DNA of 64,000 nucleotides from Gnetum montanum (Eukaryota > Streptophyta > Gnetopsida > Gnetales > Gnetaceae): the NCBI GenBank assembly GCA_015680685.1, contig MNCI01033589.1:55824-119823 (forward strand), in the 5' to 3' direction. The notes beneath the pieces are model-generated. The model had not been told where the DNA came from. It saw only the letters and a program-made list of their open reading frames with translations, and made no database searches. The position numbers and the translations under genes are program-made. This document shows, in pieces, positions 1-9,895 of this stretch (within the stretch, counting starts at the first letter, position 1; the number at the start of each line of letters is the position of its first letter).

Positions 1-798
1 CCAAGACATGAGTCACTTGGCTAGAGAGAACAGAAACTTATCAATGGAAGAAGTCCATGCCATCCATCAAAAGTCAACAATCGAAATAAGTGCATGACAG
101 AACAAGGCCAGGAAGCACAAATAACTCAAAGAGCATTTTAAAGACCACGTGGGCATATTTAAACAAATCAATGAAAAATAAAATCAAATGATGAAGGTAA
201 ATATTAGTTCCCTCTTTTCACAGAATCCAGATTGGTATGCCATCTTCGATAATCTGGCCCATGTCCACTAGGTTGATGTGATGAACAAAGACCTATAGAT
301 AGAAGACCTTACAGAATACATGGAGTTAGTAAACCTTTGCTATGTTAACTTGGCTATGTGAATCATAGGCATGCATTAAAATGAGTTAGAGTAGTAGGTA
401 GCAACTGTATATGCCATTATGAGAGGGAATTTGCTGACAGAAAGGATGCATTACAAAAGTTACACATGGAAAACTTAGAGTTAGAAATTGTCAAGGCTAG
501 CTACCATGGGCAAAAGGTTGTAGCAACAAACTTGGCATGTCACATGTGAAATTATCAAGAACTTAGAAAGACAATTAGAGCATTTGAAGAAGAGAGGCAG
601 CAGTTTGCAGCCTAGTACATGAAAGCAAATAAAATGTTTCCGCAACTGCCATGCCCATCACACATTCAACATCACATAACAAGCATGAACAATACATGAC
701 TCAAGGATAGAAGAGGAGAAATTTTAGATGTTCCTAATCCACTACCAATCTCAGAAGTTTGACAATAACGGGAAGAACTTGATGGAAGAGCCTACATG
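1..798 (+). pseudogene. ORF3 C-terminal part, element A (coiled-coil protein), decayed
   Basis: This is the C-terminal portion of the post-pol ORF3, cut by the window edge and broken by several stops. It aligns codon by codon with positions about 12020-12858 of element B: the start matches B's MEEVHAIRQKS segment, and 307-372 match the most conserved ORF3 block (TEYMEL.NL.Y.NLAM). The composition is charged and Glu/Lys/Gln-rich, as in a coiled coil. The stop near 796 corresponds to the B stop after PPPLGTT, although A lacks the PPPLG codons. Function is unknown. The position after pol matches the env-like ORF of Athila elements, but I see no membrane segment here. Confidence 0.7.
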
Positions 799-1011
799 AC
801 CTAGAACATAATATACATTAAGCTACTTCAAATTTTATTTTTTTGTTTTGCCATGTAACTATGTCATTTGCAAAAACATTACTGCAACATTTTGAGTCAT
901 GTAAATAGTTATTCAATTATATACAATAAAATCTACCTCCCAATTTTTTAAGGGACTCCATCCTCATTTTGTTTTAACTTGAGAACGAGTTTCTAGTCAG
1001 TTGTGGGGGTA
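799..1011 (+). other. 3' UTR and polypurine tract of element A
   Basis: AT-rich untranslated sequence, ending in a conserved run (CTTGAGAACGAG then CAGTTGTGGGGGTA) directly before the LTR. The purine-rich end is the expected plus-strand primer of reverse transcription. The same 'gag-gatgag...TCATGGGGGTA' arrangement precedes the 3' LTRs of B, D and F, and of C and G on the other strand. Confidence 0.75.
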
Positions 1012-1868
1012 TGATAAGTTAAATTTTCATTTCTTATGATATCATATGTACAATATCATAGCAATGATGTTGTAACGCATGCTACGTTGATGTCTCGGGA
1101 TGCATGTAGATCTATAAATACTAATACTTGGGTGCATGATCAACAACTTTTGATTACAAGCCTTAGGGAAACTTTTGTAATTTATTTTTGTAGTTAGTAA
1201 TAGAGTGAATGCTTGCAGTATGATGTTTAGTAGTTGTGTAGAATCTTTATTTGAGTGAAATGTACTTAGGCACAGTTCATGACTAGAAATAAAGATTGAG
1301 ATTGCTTCTCATCATTGCAGTCTCCACCTAGTTTACCATTTTACTTAGATTAATTTTAATGTTTACTTAGTTAACTCTTTACATTTTCAAAGTACTTTAC
1401 TTTCTTTTTTTATTAGTAAACCAAAATCTAATTTCAAGCACTTAAGTGTAATCGTTTGGTAATCCCAATAGTGTTATTGCTTGGTTCATCTAGTAGCGTA
1501 ATGTTTGGTAACCCAATAATAGTTACCTGTGCCAAAGGCATGTATAGTAAACTAGGACCAAATGCTCATCACTATATGCTTGAATAAATTTACATTCTTG
1601 TCATTACTTAGACTTAGCATTTCACTTCATTTCCATTATGTTTATGCTTAGGGGTAAAATGAGCCTAACAACATCACTTAACATATGCCTCACTATGAGT
1701 TAAACCATACACCTAGACTTCACTAACGCATAGTGGGAAGACAACGATTGTGAACTTAACATTAATTACTAGCATCATAACATTGTTCATCCATGGATTA
1801 TGATCTAGTCATGTGCTACCACTCGTGACTTGTATGGTAGAGTGTTGGGATTGCTCCACCACTCATCA
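1012..1868 (+). mobile_element. 3' LTR of element A
   Basis: The LTR begins TGATAAGTT directly after the purine tract and ends CCACTCATCA. It contains a TATA box (TCTATAAATA, 1111-1120), an AATAAA signal at about 1288-1293, and the family's paired 'TTGGTAATCCCAATAG' type R/U5 repeats near 1450-1530. The downstream sequence does not resemble a primer-binding site, consistent with a 3' LTR rather than a 5' one. Confidence 0.85.
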
Positions 1869-2120
1869 CTCTCTCAAATTGGCAATTACTTATTATAAAG
1901 ATAATGAGGCAACCACTTGAGCTACCTATCACTAGCTATCTTTATTAATTGAGAAACAAAGATAATCCAAAGGAAATAGAAGCAATGTCTTTTAAGGTAA
2001 AGATAAAATTAGGACTTTAGCACATGAGTAGATTTTTCATAACTATTTGTGTTGACCTTGAATAAAAATTTCTTGTAGTTACAAACACATCATAGTTCTT
2101 AATAATTTTTTAATATAATA

Positions 2121-2265
2121 ATGAGGTGTTATCCTAGTGGTATAGGTCTTGACCTAGTAACCCTAGGTCATAAGTTCAATTCTACAAAGTAGCACTAAGT
2201 TATAACCTTTATAAATCTTGGGGTGTACCTATGTTTTAATTATTTCAAGTTCCAACAATTGTTTA
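2121..2265 (+). mobile_element. tRNA-derived SINE (copy 1)
   Basis: The head looks like a decayed tRNA gene with internal pol III promoter boxes: an A-box-like TATCCTAGTGG and a B-box-like AAGTTCAATTC about 40 bases later. The tail ends in TTTCAAGTTCCAACA, a 3' end shared with copy 3 at 2668-2845. The rest of the tRNA fold is not preserved, so this is a retroposed SINE and not a tRNA gene. Confidence 0.6.
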
Positions 2266-2453
2266 TGTAGTGGCATGTTAATTTAAAATAAATTTTATTA
2301 TTTAAACAAACCTATGCATAAGAAGCATAAGTATAGGAAAAATGCAAGTAGAATATTACTATTAATTTCCATTACCATCACTTGTAATTCTCTCTCTTTC
2401 CTAGATAACTATTTATTTGTGTTTCTCTTTTCATAAGGGTAAGATGATAATTA

Positions 2454-2580
2454 GGAATATACATAACAACAATGCCTCTAGGCTAACTTGTGTAGGATAC
2501 TCATACCAAGGTTTAAACCTAGTACCTTTAGGTGCAAAGCAATATGAACTAACCAACTAGCTAATGGCCCATGCTTAACC
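2454..2580 (-). mobile_element. tRNA-derived SINE (copy 2, reverse strand)
   Basis: On the minus strand the head reads GGGCCATTAGCTAGTTGG, a good A box, followed by a B-box-like AGGTTTAAACCT. The spacing is that of a tRNA-derived pol III promoter. The remaining body runs leftward into AT-rich sequence without a clear end. It is a different subfamily from copies 1 and 3. Confidence 0.55.
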
Positions 2581-2667
2581 TTGTTAAAATGTAAACAATT
2601 CTTAAAAATTTTAGTTCATGCATGTGAGGCCTCAAAATATATGTAATACTTGAGCATACTAAAGTAA

Positions 2668-2845
2668 ATAATGAACTATTAACCTAATGGTAAAATTCTT
2701 GAGCTTGATCTGGAAGCTTTGAGTTGTGGGTTCAATTCTAATGGGCAATGTGAAGTTTTAAAGTATAGCTAAATACTTTTAAAGTTGTATTTTGACTATA
2801 TTTCTTGGAGCTAAATACTACTAAGAAGAGACTTCAAGTTCCAAC
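2668..2845 (+). mobile_element. tRNA-derived SINE (copy 3)
   Basis: A-box-like TTAACCTAATGG and B-box-like GGGTTCAATTCT are separated by tRNA-like spacing. The 3' end, ACTTCAAGTTCCAACA, is shared with copy 1, which supports a common SINE family. No functional tRNA can be folded from it by eye. Confidence 0.6.
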
Positions 2846-3101
2846 ACACATACCTTTGCACAACTAATTCATTTACATAGCAATCCTCTTTGCCTATTTA
2901 GCAAATTTGTTAAAGTATATCTAATGCTATCCTTTTTCAAAAAAGTATTATTAAATGAAAGTACTAATGTTGTGATCCCTTTTAATATCACCAACCCATG
3001 CTATACCCTAATCTAGTAGTGTATCACATGCAAATATATCTTACTCAAGGGCGAGTAGATTAAAATGTTTGCAATTGATCAATAAGACATTGCTTAGTTG
3101 G

Positions 3102-3740
3102 TTAGAGTAGTTTGTATATATTTCTTCTCAAACAAATGCAGTCATCTCCGAAAATGTAAATGGGAGATTGAACTTTGATTTTTTAATAATAGTTTAATTC
3201 ATGTAAATCTTAGTTTAGAGCTAATTTTTCTCTAGCAAGTTTAATGTTTCTTAATTGAATCTAATTTTTTTCTCATGGATCTAAGTTTTGTTTCTTTGAT
3301 TTTTCTCAAGTCAATTTAATCTCTCTACAGTTCCTATTTGGATATTCTAAATCCTAGTTTAGAGTTGATTTTTCTCTAGCAAATTTAATGTTTCTTAATT
3401 AAATATAATTTTTGCCAATGGATCTAATTTTTGTTTCTTTAGTTTTTCTCCAGTCAACTTGATCTCTCTAGAATTTTTTCTAAATATAGGCACATTACTC
3501 TATTGGCGTTAGAGCAATGTGTCTATATTTCTTATCAAACAAAGGCATTCATCTCTGAAAATGTAAATGGAAGATTGCACTTTGATTTTTTTAATAGTAG
3601 TTTGAATCATGTAAATCCTATTTTAGAGTTGATTTTTCTCTAGAAAATTTAATGTTTCTAAATTAAATCTAATTTTTTTCTAATGGATCTAATTTTTGTT
3701 TCTTTCGGTTTTCTCAAGTCAATTTGATCTCTCTAGAATT
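3102..3740 (+). repeat. Imperfect local direct repeat, three units
   Basis: Three related units follow one another: 3102-3330, a shorter one at about 3351-3476, and 3509-3740. The shared features are GTTAGAG, CATCTC.GAAAATGTAAATG, TAGAGTTGATTTTTCTCTAG and AGTCAATTTGATCTCTCTAGAATT. The first unit begins with a tRNA A-box-like TTAGTTGGTTAGAG, so it may come from a SINE, but I cannot place a convincing B box. Confidence 0.6.
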
Positions 3741-3779
3741 ACTCTATTGGGGATTCTAAATTACCACCAGTTTCTTTAA

Positions 3780-4376
3780 TTGATGTTAAAATTTTTGCTT
3801 CTTCTATTGATGGAAGAATTTTTGTTAATTCTAAGATTGCAAATTTACAAGTTGGTGAACAAAAATTTGAGACACCTTTTTCTACCAATGTTGATGGGAC
3901 TAAAACACATGATTTTGTTCTTCCTAATGATGTATATAAGTTATGGCTAGCTAATCTTACATCATGATATGTGTTTATTAAAGTGTTGGGTTACCTTGAT
4001 CATAATCAAAGTTTCACCTTACAATTAATTAATGTGATGCAAAAATATAACATTCAAGTTATTCATGTCAAGTATTATTATTATTTTTTGTCTTTTTCTT
4101 TGCTTGTTGACCTAACCAATGCTTCAATGGTGTAGTGTGCCTTAGATATAGGATCATTTATATACAAGCATGCACTATTGATCATTCGTAAGTGGACTCC
4201 AGATTTTGATGTTGAATCCAAAAAATATTCTAAAGTTCCATATTTTGTCAAGTTATTTAATCTTTAATTAATTTTTCAAAAAGTTGAGTAAGATATTGGT
4301 GGTATTCTTGGTCCCATTAAGCATAAGGAATTTATTTCTATACAATTTGATTTTCTTAGATATTTTTTATTTAAAT
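3780..4376 (+). pseudogene. DUF4283-like retroelement ORF fragment
   Basis: One reading frame from 3782 to 4266 is interrupted by only two stops, and the similarity continues to about 4376 in the next frame. Recognisable pieces, in order, are DGRIFVNSKIANLQVGEQKF, a KVLGYLDHN segment, LIIRKWTPDFDVESKK and YFVKLFNL, then GGILGPIKHKEF. The series 'G.. .. W.P.FD ... V.VKL..L ... LG' matches the layout of plant DUF4283 domains, which are typical of LINE-type ORF1 proteins and their relatives. The usual downstream CCHC knuckle is not visible. It is non-functional debris from an insertion older than the LTR elements. The family assignment is by eye. Confidence 0.5.
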
Positions 4377-5189
4377 AAATTTTCTTAATCATAAAAAAGA
4401 ATTAGCATTACAAGTACGCAAAAAGACTTATATTCAGTGAATAACATATTATAACCTTTTTTGCTCAAGAAAAGAGACTCTAGAAAAACAAAAAAAGGTG
4501 TTGATGTTGAGGAAAAAATTTTGTTAAAGTTGAGTATAATAAAAAACAATACGAAGTCGAAAAAATGAAAAATCAAGCTAATGTTAAGGATAAGAATGAT
4601 AAAATGGCAATAAAGAAACCAAAGAAAAAAAATTCTAAGAATACTTTTAGTTTTGGATATTGATTAATCTAGATAGTTAACATGTAAGGCATGTAAGAAG
4701 ACCACTGTCTACTCAAAGATGATATCTTATATTGACAAGTAGGCTTTAGAAGATTTCAAAGAGACTTGATGTAAGGTCAATTGTGATGGATATTATATAT
4801 CATAATCTACTTTTGTTCTTTTTCTTTTATGAAAGATAGTATTTTTCTAAAGATTTCTATTATTATATCGAATCCTTTTGCTATTTTACATTCAAGTAAA
4901 AATATTTAAAATGTTGTAAGGATTGAGAGCATCCTCTTTGTTAGCAATTAATTTTCCTCTCTTATTTTTTTGAAGTATCTATTGTAAGAATGTTCATCTT
5001 AATAAACATCCCTATAATTAAAACTTATTCCTTTCTATGTTATTTTTGGACCTTTCTACTCAAGGATGAAGCATGTTATGTACTCTGAATAGGCTAGGAT
5101 CATTCCCTATAGGCTATGTGATGTACTTTAAATGTTTTTTATAAGTATTTTTTTAGGTCTAATACCTGTTGTTCCAATCTCATCGATTG
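4377..5189. other. AT-rich intergenic sequence with an old repeat
   Basis: No gene is recognised. The part at about 4868-4992 (AATCCTTTTGCTATTTTA and following) aligns with 15190-15325 in the same orientation. The same repeat therefore lies on both sides of the B-H element block. Confidence 0.5.
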
Positions 5190-5287
5190 CCCACCTTTCC
5201 CCCCTCGCCCACCGTCTGACCTTCCCTCCCCTCTTCCCCCTTCTCGCCCCTTCCCCTCCTCCTCCCCCATCCCCTTGCCTTTACATT
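5190..5287 (+). repeat. C-rich polypyrimidine tract
   Basis: About 100 bases consist almost entirely of C and T, with many C3-C6 runs, in a window that is otherwise strongly AT-rich. The complementary strand is a long G/A tract with repeated GGG and GGGG runs. This is the sharpest compositional break in the window. Confidence 0.8.
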
Positions 5288-5694
5288 TCTCCTACTAGAT
5301 GACCAAAAAGTGCTACACTCGAGGAAAGGAATGGGGCACAAAGAAACTTGCATCAATGTTAGTCTCACGTGTGCTCTAAGCAAAACATGCATATACAATT
5401 TCACATGCAATATTGACATAATTCCTAATAAAGTGAACTCTTAGCCAACAGATAGTCATAAATATAATCATTTTCAAGCATTATCAATCATATTTCCATG
5501 GCGCCACATGCCTTACACACCACATGCACTTTCATAATCATATACATGCATTTGTATTTGCATCACACCATCAATCATTACATAGATCACACATTAATAG
5601 TTCAATCACAAGATACATTACCATTACTATGATCCATAAAGTCACAATAATATATACACATAGTCCTTATGGTCACTAGCATCTCCATCCTTAG
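5288..5694. other. Flank of element B, no gene seen
   Basis: This stretch is CA- and AT-rich, with repeated CAT/ATCA-type words and no coding signal. It ends immediately before the TGATGGGACG start of B's 5' LTR. Confidence 0.5.
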
Positions 5695-6557
5695 TGATGG
5701 GACGCGATATCGCATACGCGATATCGTGTTCACCACGATATCGGATCCCTCGCAATATTGCATACATGATATTGCGTCTTCCCTTGCGATATTGCGTATG
5801 CAATATCGCAGTCTGCTGCAATGTCTATAAATAAGAAGTGGCTCTCCCTTATTTCATAACATAGAGTAGATTGTAGCTAGACTCTAGTAGTTTTGTCCCT
5901 CCAGAGTTAGAATATTTTCCAGTGTTTGCCCGTAGTGTGGTGAATGTAATTGTACGACATCCTTTATTCGAGTGTGACGTACTTGGACATGCACATGACC
6001 GGCAATAAAGATCGAGATTACTTCATCATTACAACATTCACTTTGTTTATTTATTTATTTAATTATTATTTACTGCTTTCCTAATTAGTCTCTCTCACCC
6101 TTAAACTCATGTTAAACGTGGAATGAGTACGACTTGATTACGATCATTTAAGTGTGACTACTTGGTAACCCAGTGGTGTACCTAGGAACTACGCTTGGTA
6201 ATCCCAGTGGTAGTTGTGCACAAAGTCTAAGATGTGTACAGATAATCAAGGAATAGATACTCATTGCACTTAGGCTAGATTAGATTCTCTTACCCTTCCT
6301 CCTAGCTTATCTTAGTTAATATTACTTTCCACTACCTTCAGGAGTAGCATTAGATTAGGAAACACATCATACACCTCACTCTGGACTAAACCATACGTGA
6401 CAAAGCTAATACTAGTCCAGGTGAGAAGACAGTGAACTGCAACCTAAGGATAACTATCTAGGTGCCACAACTAGTTCGTCTATGGAGTTCAACCCGATCA
6501 CGCGTGAAAACGCTTGTATTTGTATGGTTGAGTGTAGGGGTATCTCGCCACTCATCA
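5695..6557 (+). mobile_element. 5' LTR of element B
   Basis: It begins TGATGGGACG and ends CCACTCATCA. U3 is an array of self-complementary GCGATATCGC-type words followed by a TATA box (TCTATAAATA at about 5824). An AATAAA signal lies at about 6004-6009. The R/U5 part has two copies of TTGGTAA.CCCAGTGGT. It aligns over most of its length with the 3' LTR at 13025-13805. Confidence 0.9.
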
Positions 6558-6577
6558 TTGTCACCATTGCCGGGGAC
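6558..6577 (+). other. Primer-binding site, tRNA-Asp type (element B)
   Basis: TTGTCACCATTGCCGGGGAC directly follows the LTR. It resembles TGGCGCCGTTGCCGGGGA, the tRNA-Asp-complementary site known for Athila and Tat elements. The changes fall mainly in the CpG-rich first half. Confidence 0.8.
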
Positions 6578-6692
6578 GGTGCTAGTTATCTAGATTAGTT
6601 ACATCATACAAGGTCGCTGTAAAGGACTTAACGATATATCTTTTAGAAAAACTATTATAAGAAGTCACACGTACTTCACACACAACTTCATA

Positions 6693-8690
6693 ATGCCTCT
6701 CCTACAAGATAATAATAACGTAACACTTAGTGAGGAAGTTCATTGGAGAACCGATGAACTATATGATGATGAAGATTGGAGTATACAACCTAAAGTGGGG
6801 GTTTGTTATAAACATGAACAAAAGCAACGTCATCCCAACACACGAAGACATAACTTACCTAATGATGATGAACCTCCACTGGCCACTACAAGCCTAACAC
6901 AAATACAAGAGGCTATTCGAATCTCACGTGGGCATCGTAAAGAGAGCCGACTACCCAGGCTTGATTTAAAAAAATTTCCTACATTTTCAGGAGGCTATGA
7001 CTTAGATCTACATCAACATTTACAAGCCTTCTACGATGCCTGCACATGGAATAACATTGATAATGGGTGGCAAAAACTTAAGCTCTTTCCTATGACACTC
7101 GTTGACCAAGCAAAAGTATGGTATAGATCGTTACAACAAAATTCAATACGACGCTGGTCAACAATGGTAGAAGTCTTTAACAAAAAATATCAAACCTATG
7201 AAGGAGTGTCAACCTTGAGAAAACAAATCCAAGGATGGAAACAAGCACAACATGAACCCTTGGACATGGCCTTAGAAAGATATTATGCACTGTTAAATAA
7301 CTGTCCAGGCCATGGGTTTTCCGAGGAAAGTCTAATGTACCATATTATTGATGGGCTACATAATGAAACAAGAGAGACCTTAGGAATGTATGCCTAAGGT
7401 CAACTATATGAACTATGAACCCATCAAGTGCAAGAGCTTATTAAGAGGGTAGCAAAAGAAGAAGGAGAATTGGCTAGATGGAAGAGTGTTGAAAAACATC
7501 AACGGGACCAAAATCTCAACTTAACAAAGGTCCATGATCATAAAAAGGAGAGATCAACCAATCTCAAGGTGGAAACATCATCTTTATCAGTACAATAACA
7601 ATCATTAGAAGAAATCGAGGTAAAGATCAATAAGATGTTAGAATGGATGTATCAAAAGTGTGGAGAATTTATCAACATTATTGGAGATAGATTTTTGACA
7701 ACCCAAGAAGTAGGGCAAAACATTAAACATTTAGAAAAAAAGAATGAAGGGAATAAGTACTCAACTGCTAATCATACATATGAATGCAACATATGCCTGT
7801 ACGATCACCCCAAGGGCCAATGCCCAATATTGTTACATTTACAGGAGCATTGGGGAAATATGCTACATCCAGAGTTTGTACAGAGATATTGTGTTCGATC
7901 ACAGTGGAAACAATCCCAGTTGTGGGGGAAACCATCCCTACATTGGAGGCACCCTTCGTATTATCCGAATCCAAACGCTTATCAAGTTCAACATCATGTT
8001 TCTCCAACTGGGCTACCACACTTTATCTCACCATAGTACTATTCTCCACAATGCTATCAGCCCATACCTCCAACACAACCGCCACCTTGTGCACCTTATA
8101 CTCCTCCTAAATTTCAACATTCTCATCCTTTTCCTTCTTTCACAGTGCCACTAACTGTTCCTAAGGTACCTGCCCCACAGCAAAAACCCCTGAATGCTAC
8201 TTATGCTACTACTTCCAATAGCAGTGCGAAACCTCAACAACATCAAAAGCGCCCCTTCTTTAAACACGACCGTAAGAAGGGACAACATAATTCAGAGGCC
8301 ACTATAGCCTCCAACTCAGCACAAGTCCCACACTGTGGTGTGCCCTCATCTTCGAACCCAACACCTCATGTAACTTCATCAGGGCCACCAACTAACACTC
8401 CAACAACTATATGACCCAATGAACATAATCATGGAAGGCATCATCCCAATCCTTGCATACCATCTAACGGTCTCAAACGTCATAGTGGGTCAACTCATTA
8501 TCTGGGAACTACATCATACAAATTGCCCCACTATGCTCATTATAATCAAGTGTGTGAACCTCGATGGGGTAAGTATGGCCAAGCCCCAATACTTCCAACA
8601 TGCAAGGATCCTCATCTTCCATTTATTAATCTTTGCCATACTCAACCGCTTAGCTATGGGGGATACCCCCCATTCTAATAACAAGCAGGA
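6693..8690 (+). pseudogene. gag: gag polyprotein, element B
   Basis: The gag frame opens at ATG 6693 and stays readable almost to the N gap, with in-frame stops at about 7395, 7597, 8034 and 8412. The N-terminus is acidic and linker-like. About 6960-7395 is the retrotransposon capsid domain, with the signatures LDLKKFPTFSGGYD, HLQAFYDACTW, QAKVWYRSL and RRWSTMVEVFNKKYQTY. The nucleocapsid has a zinc knuckle, CNICLYDHPKGQC (CX2CX3HX4C), near 7786. The C-terminus is Pro/Gln/His-rich and low-complexity. It would form the virus-like particle core that packages element RNA. It is the longest gag frame in the window but not functional as it stands. Confidence 0.85.
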
Positions 8691-8722
8691 TTAATAAATA
8701 TTTTTCATTTTCTTTAATTTTA

Positions 8723-9175
8723 NNNNNNNNNNNNNNNNNNNNNNNNNNNNNNNNNNNNNNNNNNNNNNNNNNNNNNNNNNNNNNNNNNNNNNNNNNNNNN
8801 NNNNNNNNNNNNNNNNNNNNNNNNNNNNNNNNNNNNNNNNNNNNNNNNNNNNNNNNNNNNNNNNNNNNNNNNNNNNNNNNNNNNNNNNNNNNNNNNNNNN
8901 NNNNNNNNNNNNNNNNNNNNNNNNNNNNNNNNNNNNNNNNNNNNNNNNNNNNNNNNNNNNNNNNNNNNNNNNNNNNNNNNNNNNNNNNNNNNNNNNNNNN
9001 NNNNNNNNNNNNNNNNNNNNNNNNNNNNNNNNNNNNNNNNNNNNNNNNNNNNNNNNNNNNNNNNNNNNNNNNNNNNNNNNNNNNNNNNNNNNNNNNNNNN
9101 NNNNNNNNNNNNNNNNNNNNNNNNNNNNNNNNNNNNNNNNNNNNNNNNNNNNNNNNNNNNNNNNNNNNNNNNNNN
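8723..9175. other. Assembly gap (453 N)
   Basis: A run of 453 N begins just after the end of gag and ends within the post-pol untranslated region. In element F the same interval is about 5 kb and holds protease, reverse transcriptase, RNase H and integrase. Pol of B is therefore either deleted or hidden by a gap whose length may be arbitrary. Confidence 0.95.
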
Positions 9176-9253
9176 ATATTTACATGTGTGTGTTTTGTGG
9201 AGTTAGTGTGGATTACATTTAACCCTTCTAGTGCCCATAGACACTTTAAGTGT

Positions 9254-9312
9254 GGTTACACAAGGGCATTATAGGTTGAAACCTACTTTGGGGAGGATCC
9301 ACTTGTGTAATC
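9254..9312 (+). other. Conserved post-pol hairpin (element B)
   Basis: The arms GGTTACACAAG and CTTGTGTAATC can pair. Between them lies an inner hairpin, TAGGTT-GA-AACCTA, and the invariant GGGGAGGA(T/C)CCACTTG strand. The same layout, with different paired bases, occurs in elements D and F on this strand and in C and G on the other. Confidence 0.6.
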
Positions 9313-9616
9313 TTTTGTAATCTTCACTTAGGACATAGCTCACACACATGATTTTTTACCCTCAGCTTAATTTTTCAATTGATTTTCTTTCCCTACTATT
9401 ATCCCTTTGAATTTCAACGTTCAAATGTACCATTACATATCCTTTTTCTTACCACTCAAGGTTTTATTGATAAAATCCACACCGTCATCATTAATGGTGC
9501 CTTTTGGATTAATGAAATTGCCCTAGAATATCTTGGTCATAGTAATGTCCTAAATTTGCAACGTTAATTTCAACAAAATCATTTAAAAAATTGGTATTTT
9601 CATGGTGTCTCACATC
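9313..9616 (+). other. Post-pol region of element B, no gene assigned
   Basis: AT-rich sequence between the hairpin and the internal promoter module. A 62-codon open frame at 9379-9567 has no recognisable domain and no counterpart in F, so I do not call it a gene. Confidence 0.5.
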
Positions 9617-9700
9617 ACTAGGGACGAGATATCATGTACGCGATGTATCATACGCGATATCGTGTCCCCACCACCTATAAATAGGTACCCCCCGCAACAC
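9617..9700 (+). promoter_or_regulatory. Internal U3-like promoter module before ORF3 (element B)
   Basis: From 9619 the sequence repeats the start of B's own LTR: GGGACGAGATATC, then TACGCGAT words and CGCGATATCGTGT.CCCACCAC, with an extra ~16 bases in the middle. A TATA box, CCTATAAATAGG, follows at 9674-9685. A GCAACACTTAGCAT segment just downstream is shared with the matching module of element C. The ORF3 ATG lies about 420 bases downstream. I infer a second promoter that drives ORF3. Transcription itself is not shown. Confidence 0.55.
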
Positions 9701-9895
9701 TTAGCATCATTTTGTCATTCACATGGGGGGAGTATTTGAAAATTTTTTCTGCGACTTGCAATTGAGTGACCCTTACTTTTCTACTTATATCTCGCTCGCT
9801 GGTACTCTGATTTTACTTTCGTTTGAGCCTACTTGAACCTAGAGTGTTCAGCTTAGTCGTTGGAGAGAGACACACTTGCCAAAAAGTGCCTAGCT

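Larger units (their letters stand above)
1..1868 (+). mobile_element. Element A: 3' end of an Athila/Tat-like Ty3/gypsy retrotransposon
   Basis: The window opens inside the third ORF of a plus-strand LTR retrotransposon and runs through its 3' untranslated region, polypurine tract and complete 3' LTR. The rest lies left of the window. It belongs to the same family as elements B, C, D, F and G because ORF3, the tract and the R/U5 part of the LTR align with theirs. A target-site duplication cannot be tested without the 5' end. Confidence 0.85.

Noticed and set aside
2121-2195. tRNA gene
   Set aside because: Only the A and B box segments are tRNA-like. The acceptor stem and the rest of the cloverleaf do not pair, and the 3' part continues into a SINE body.
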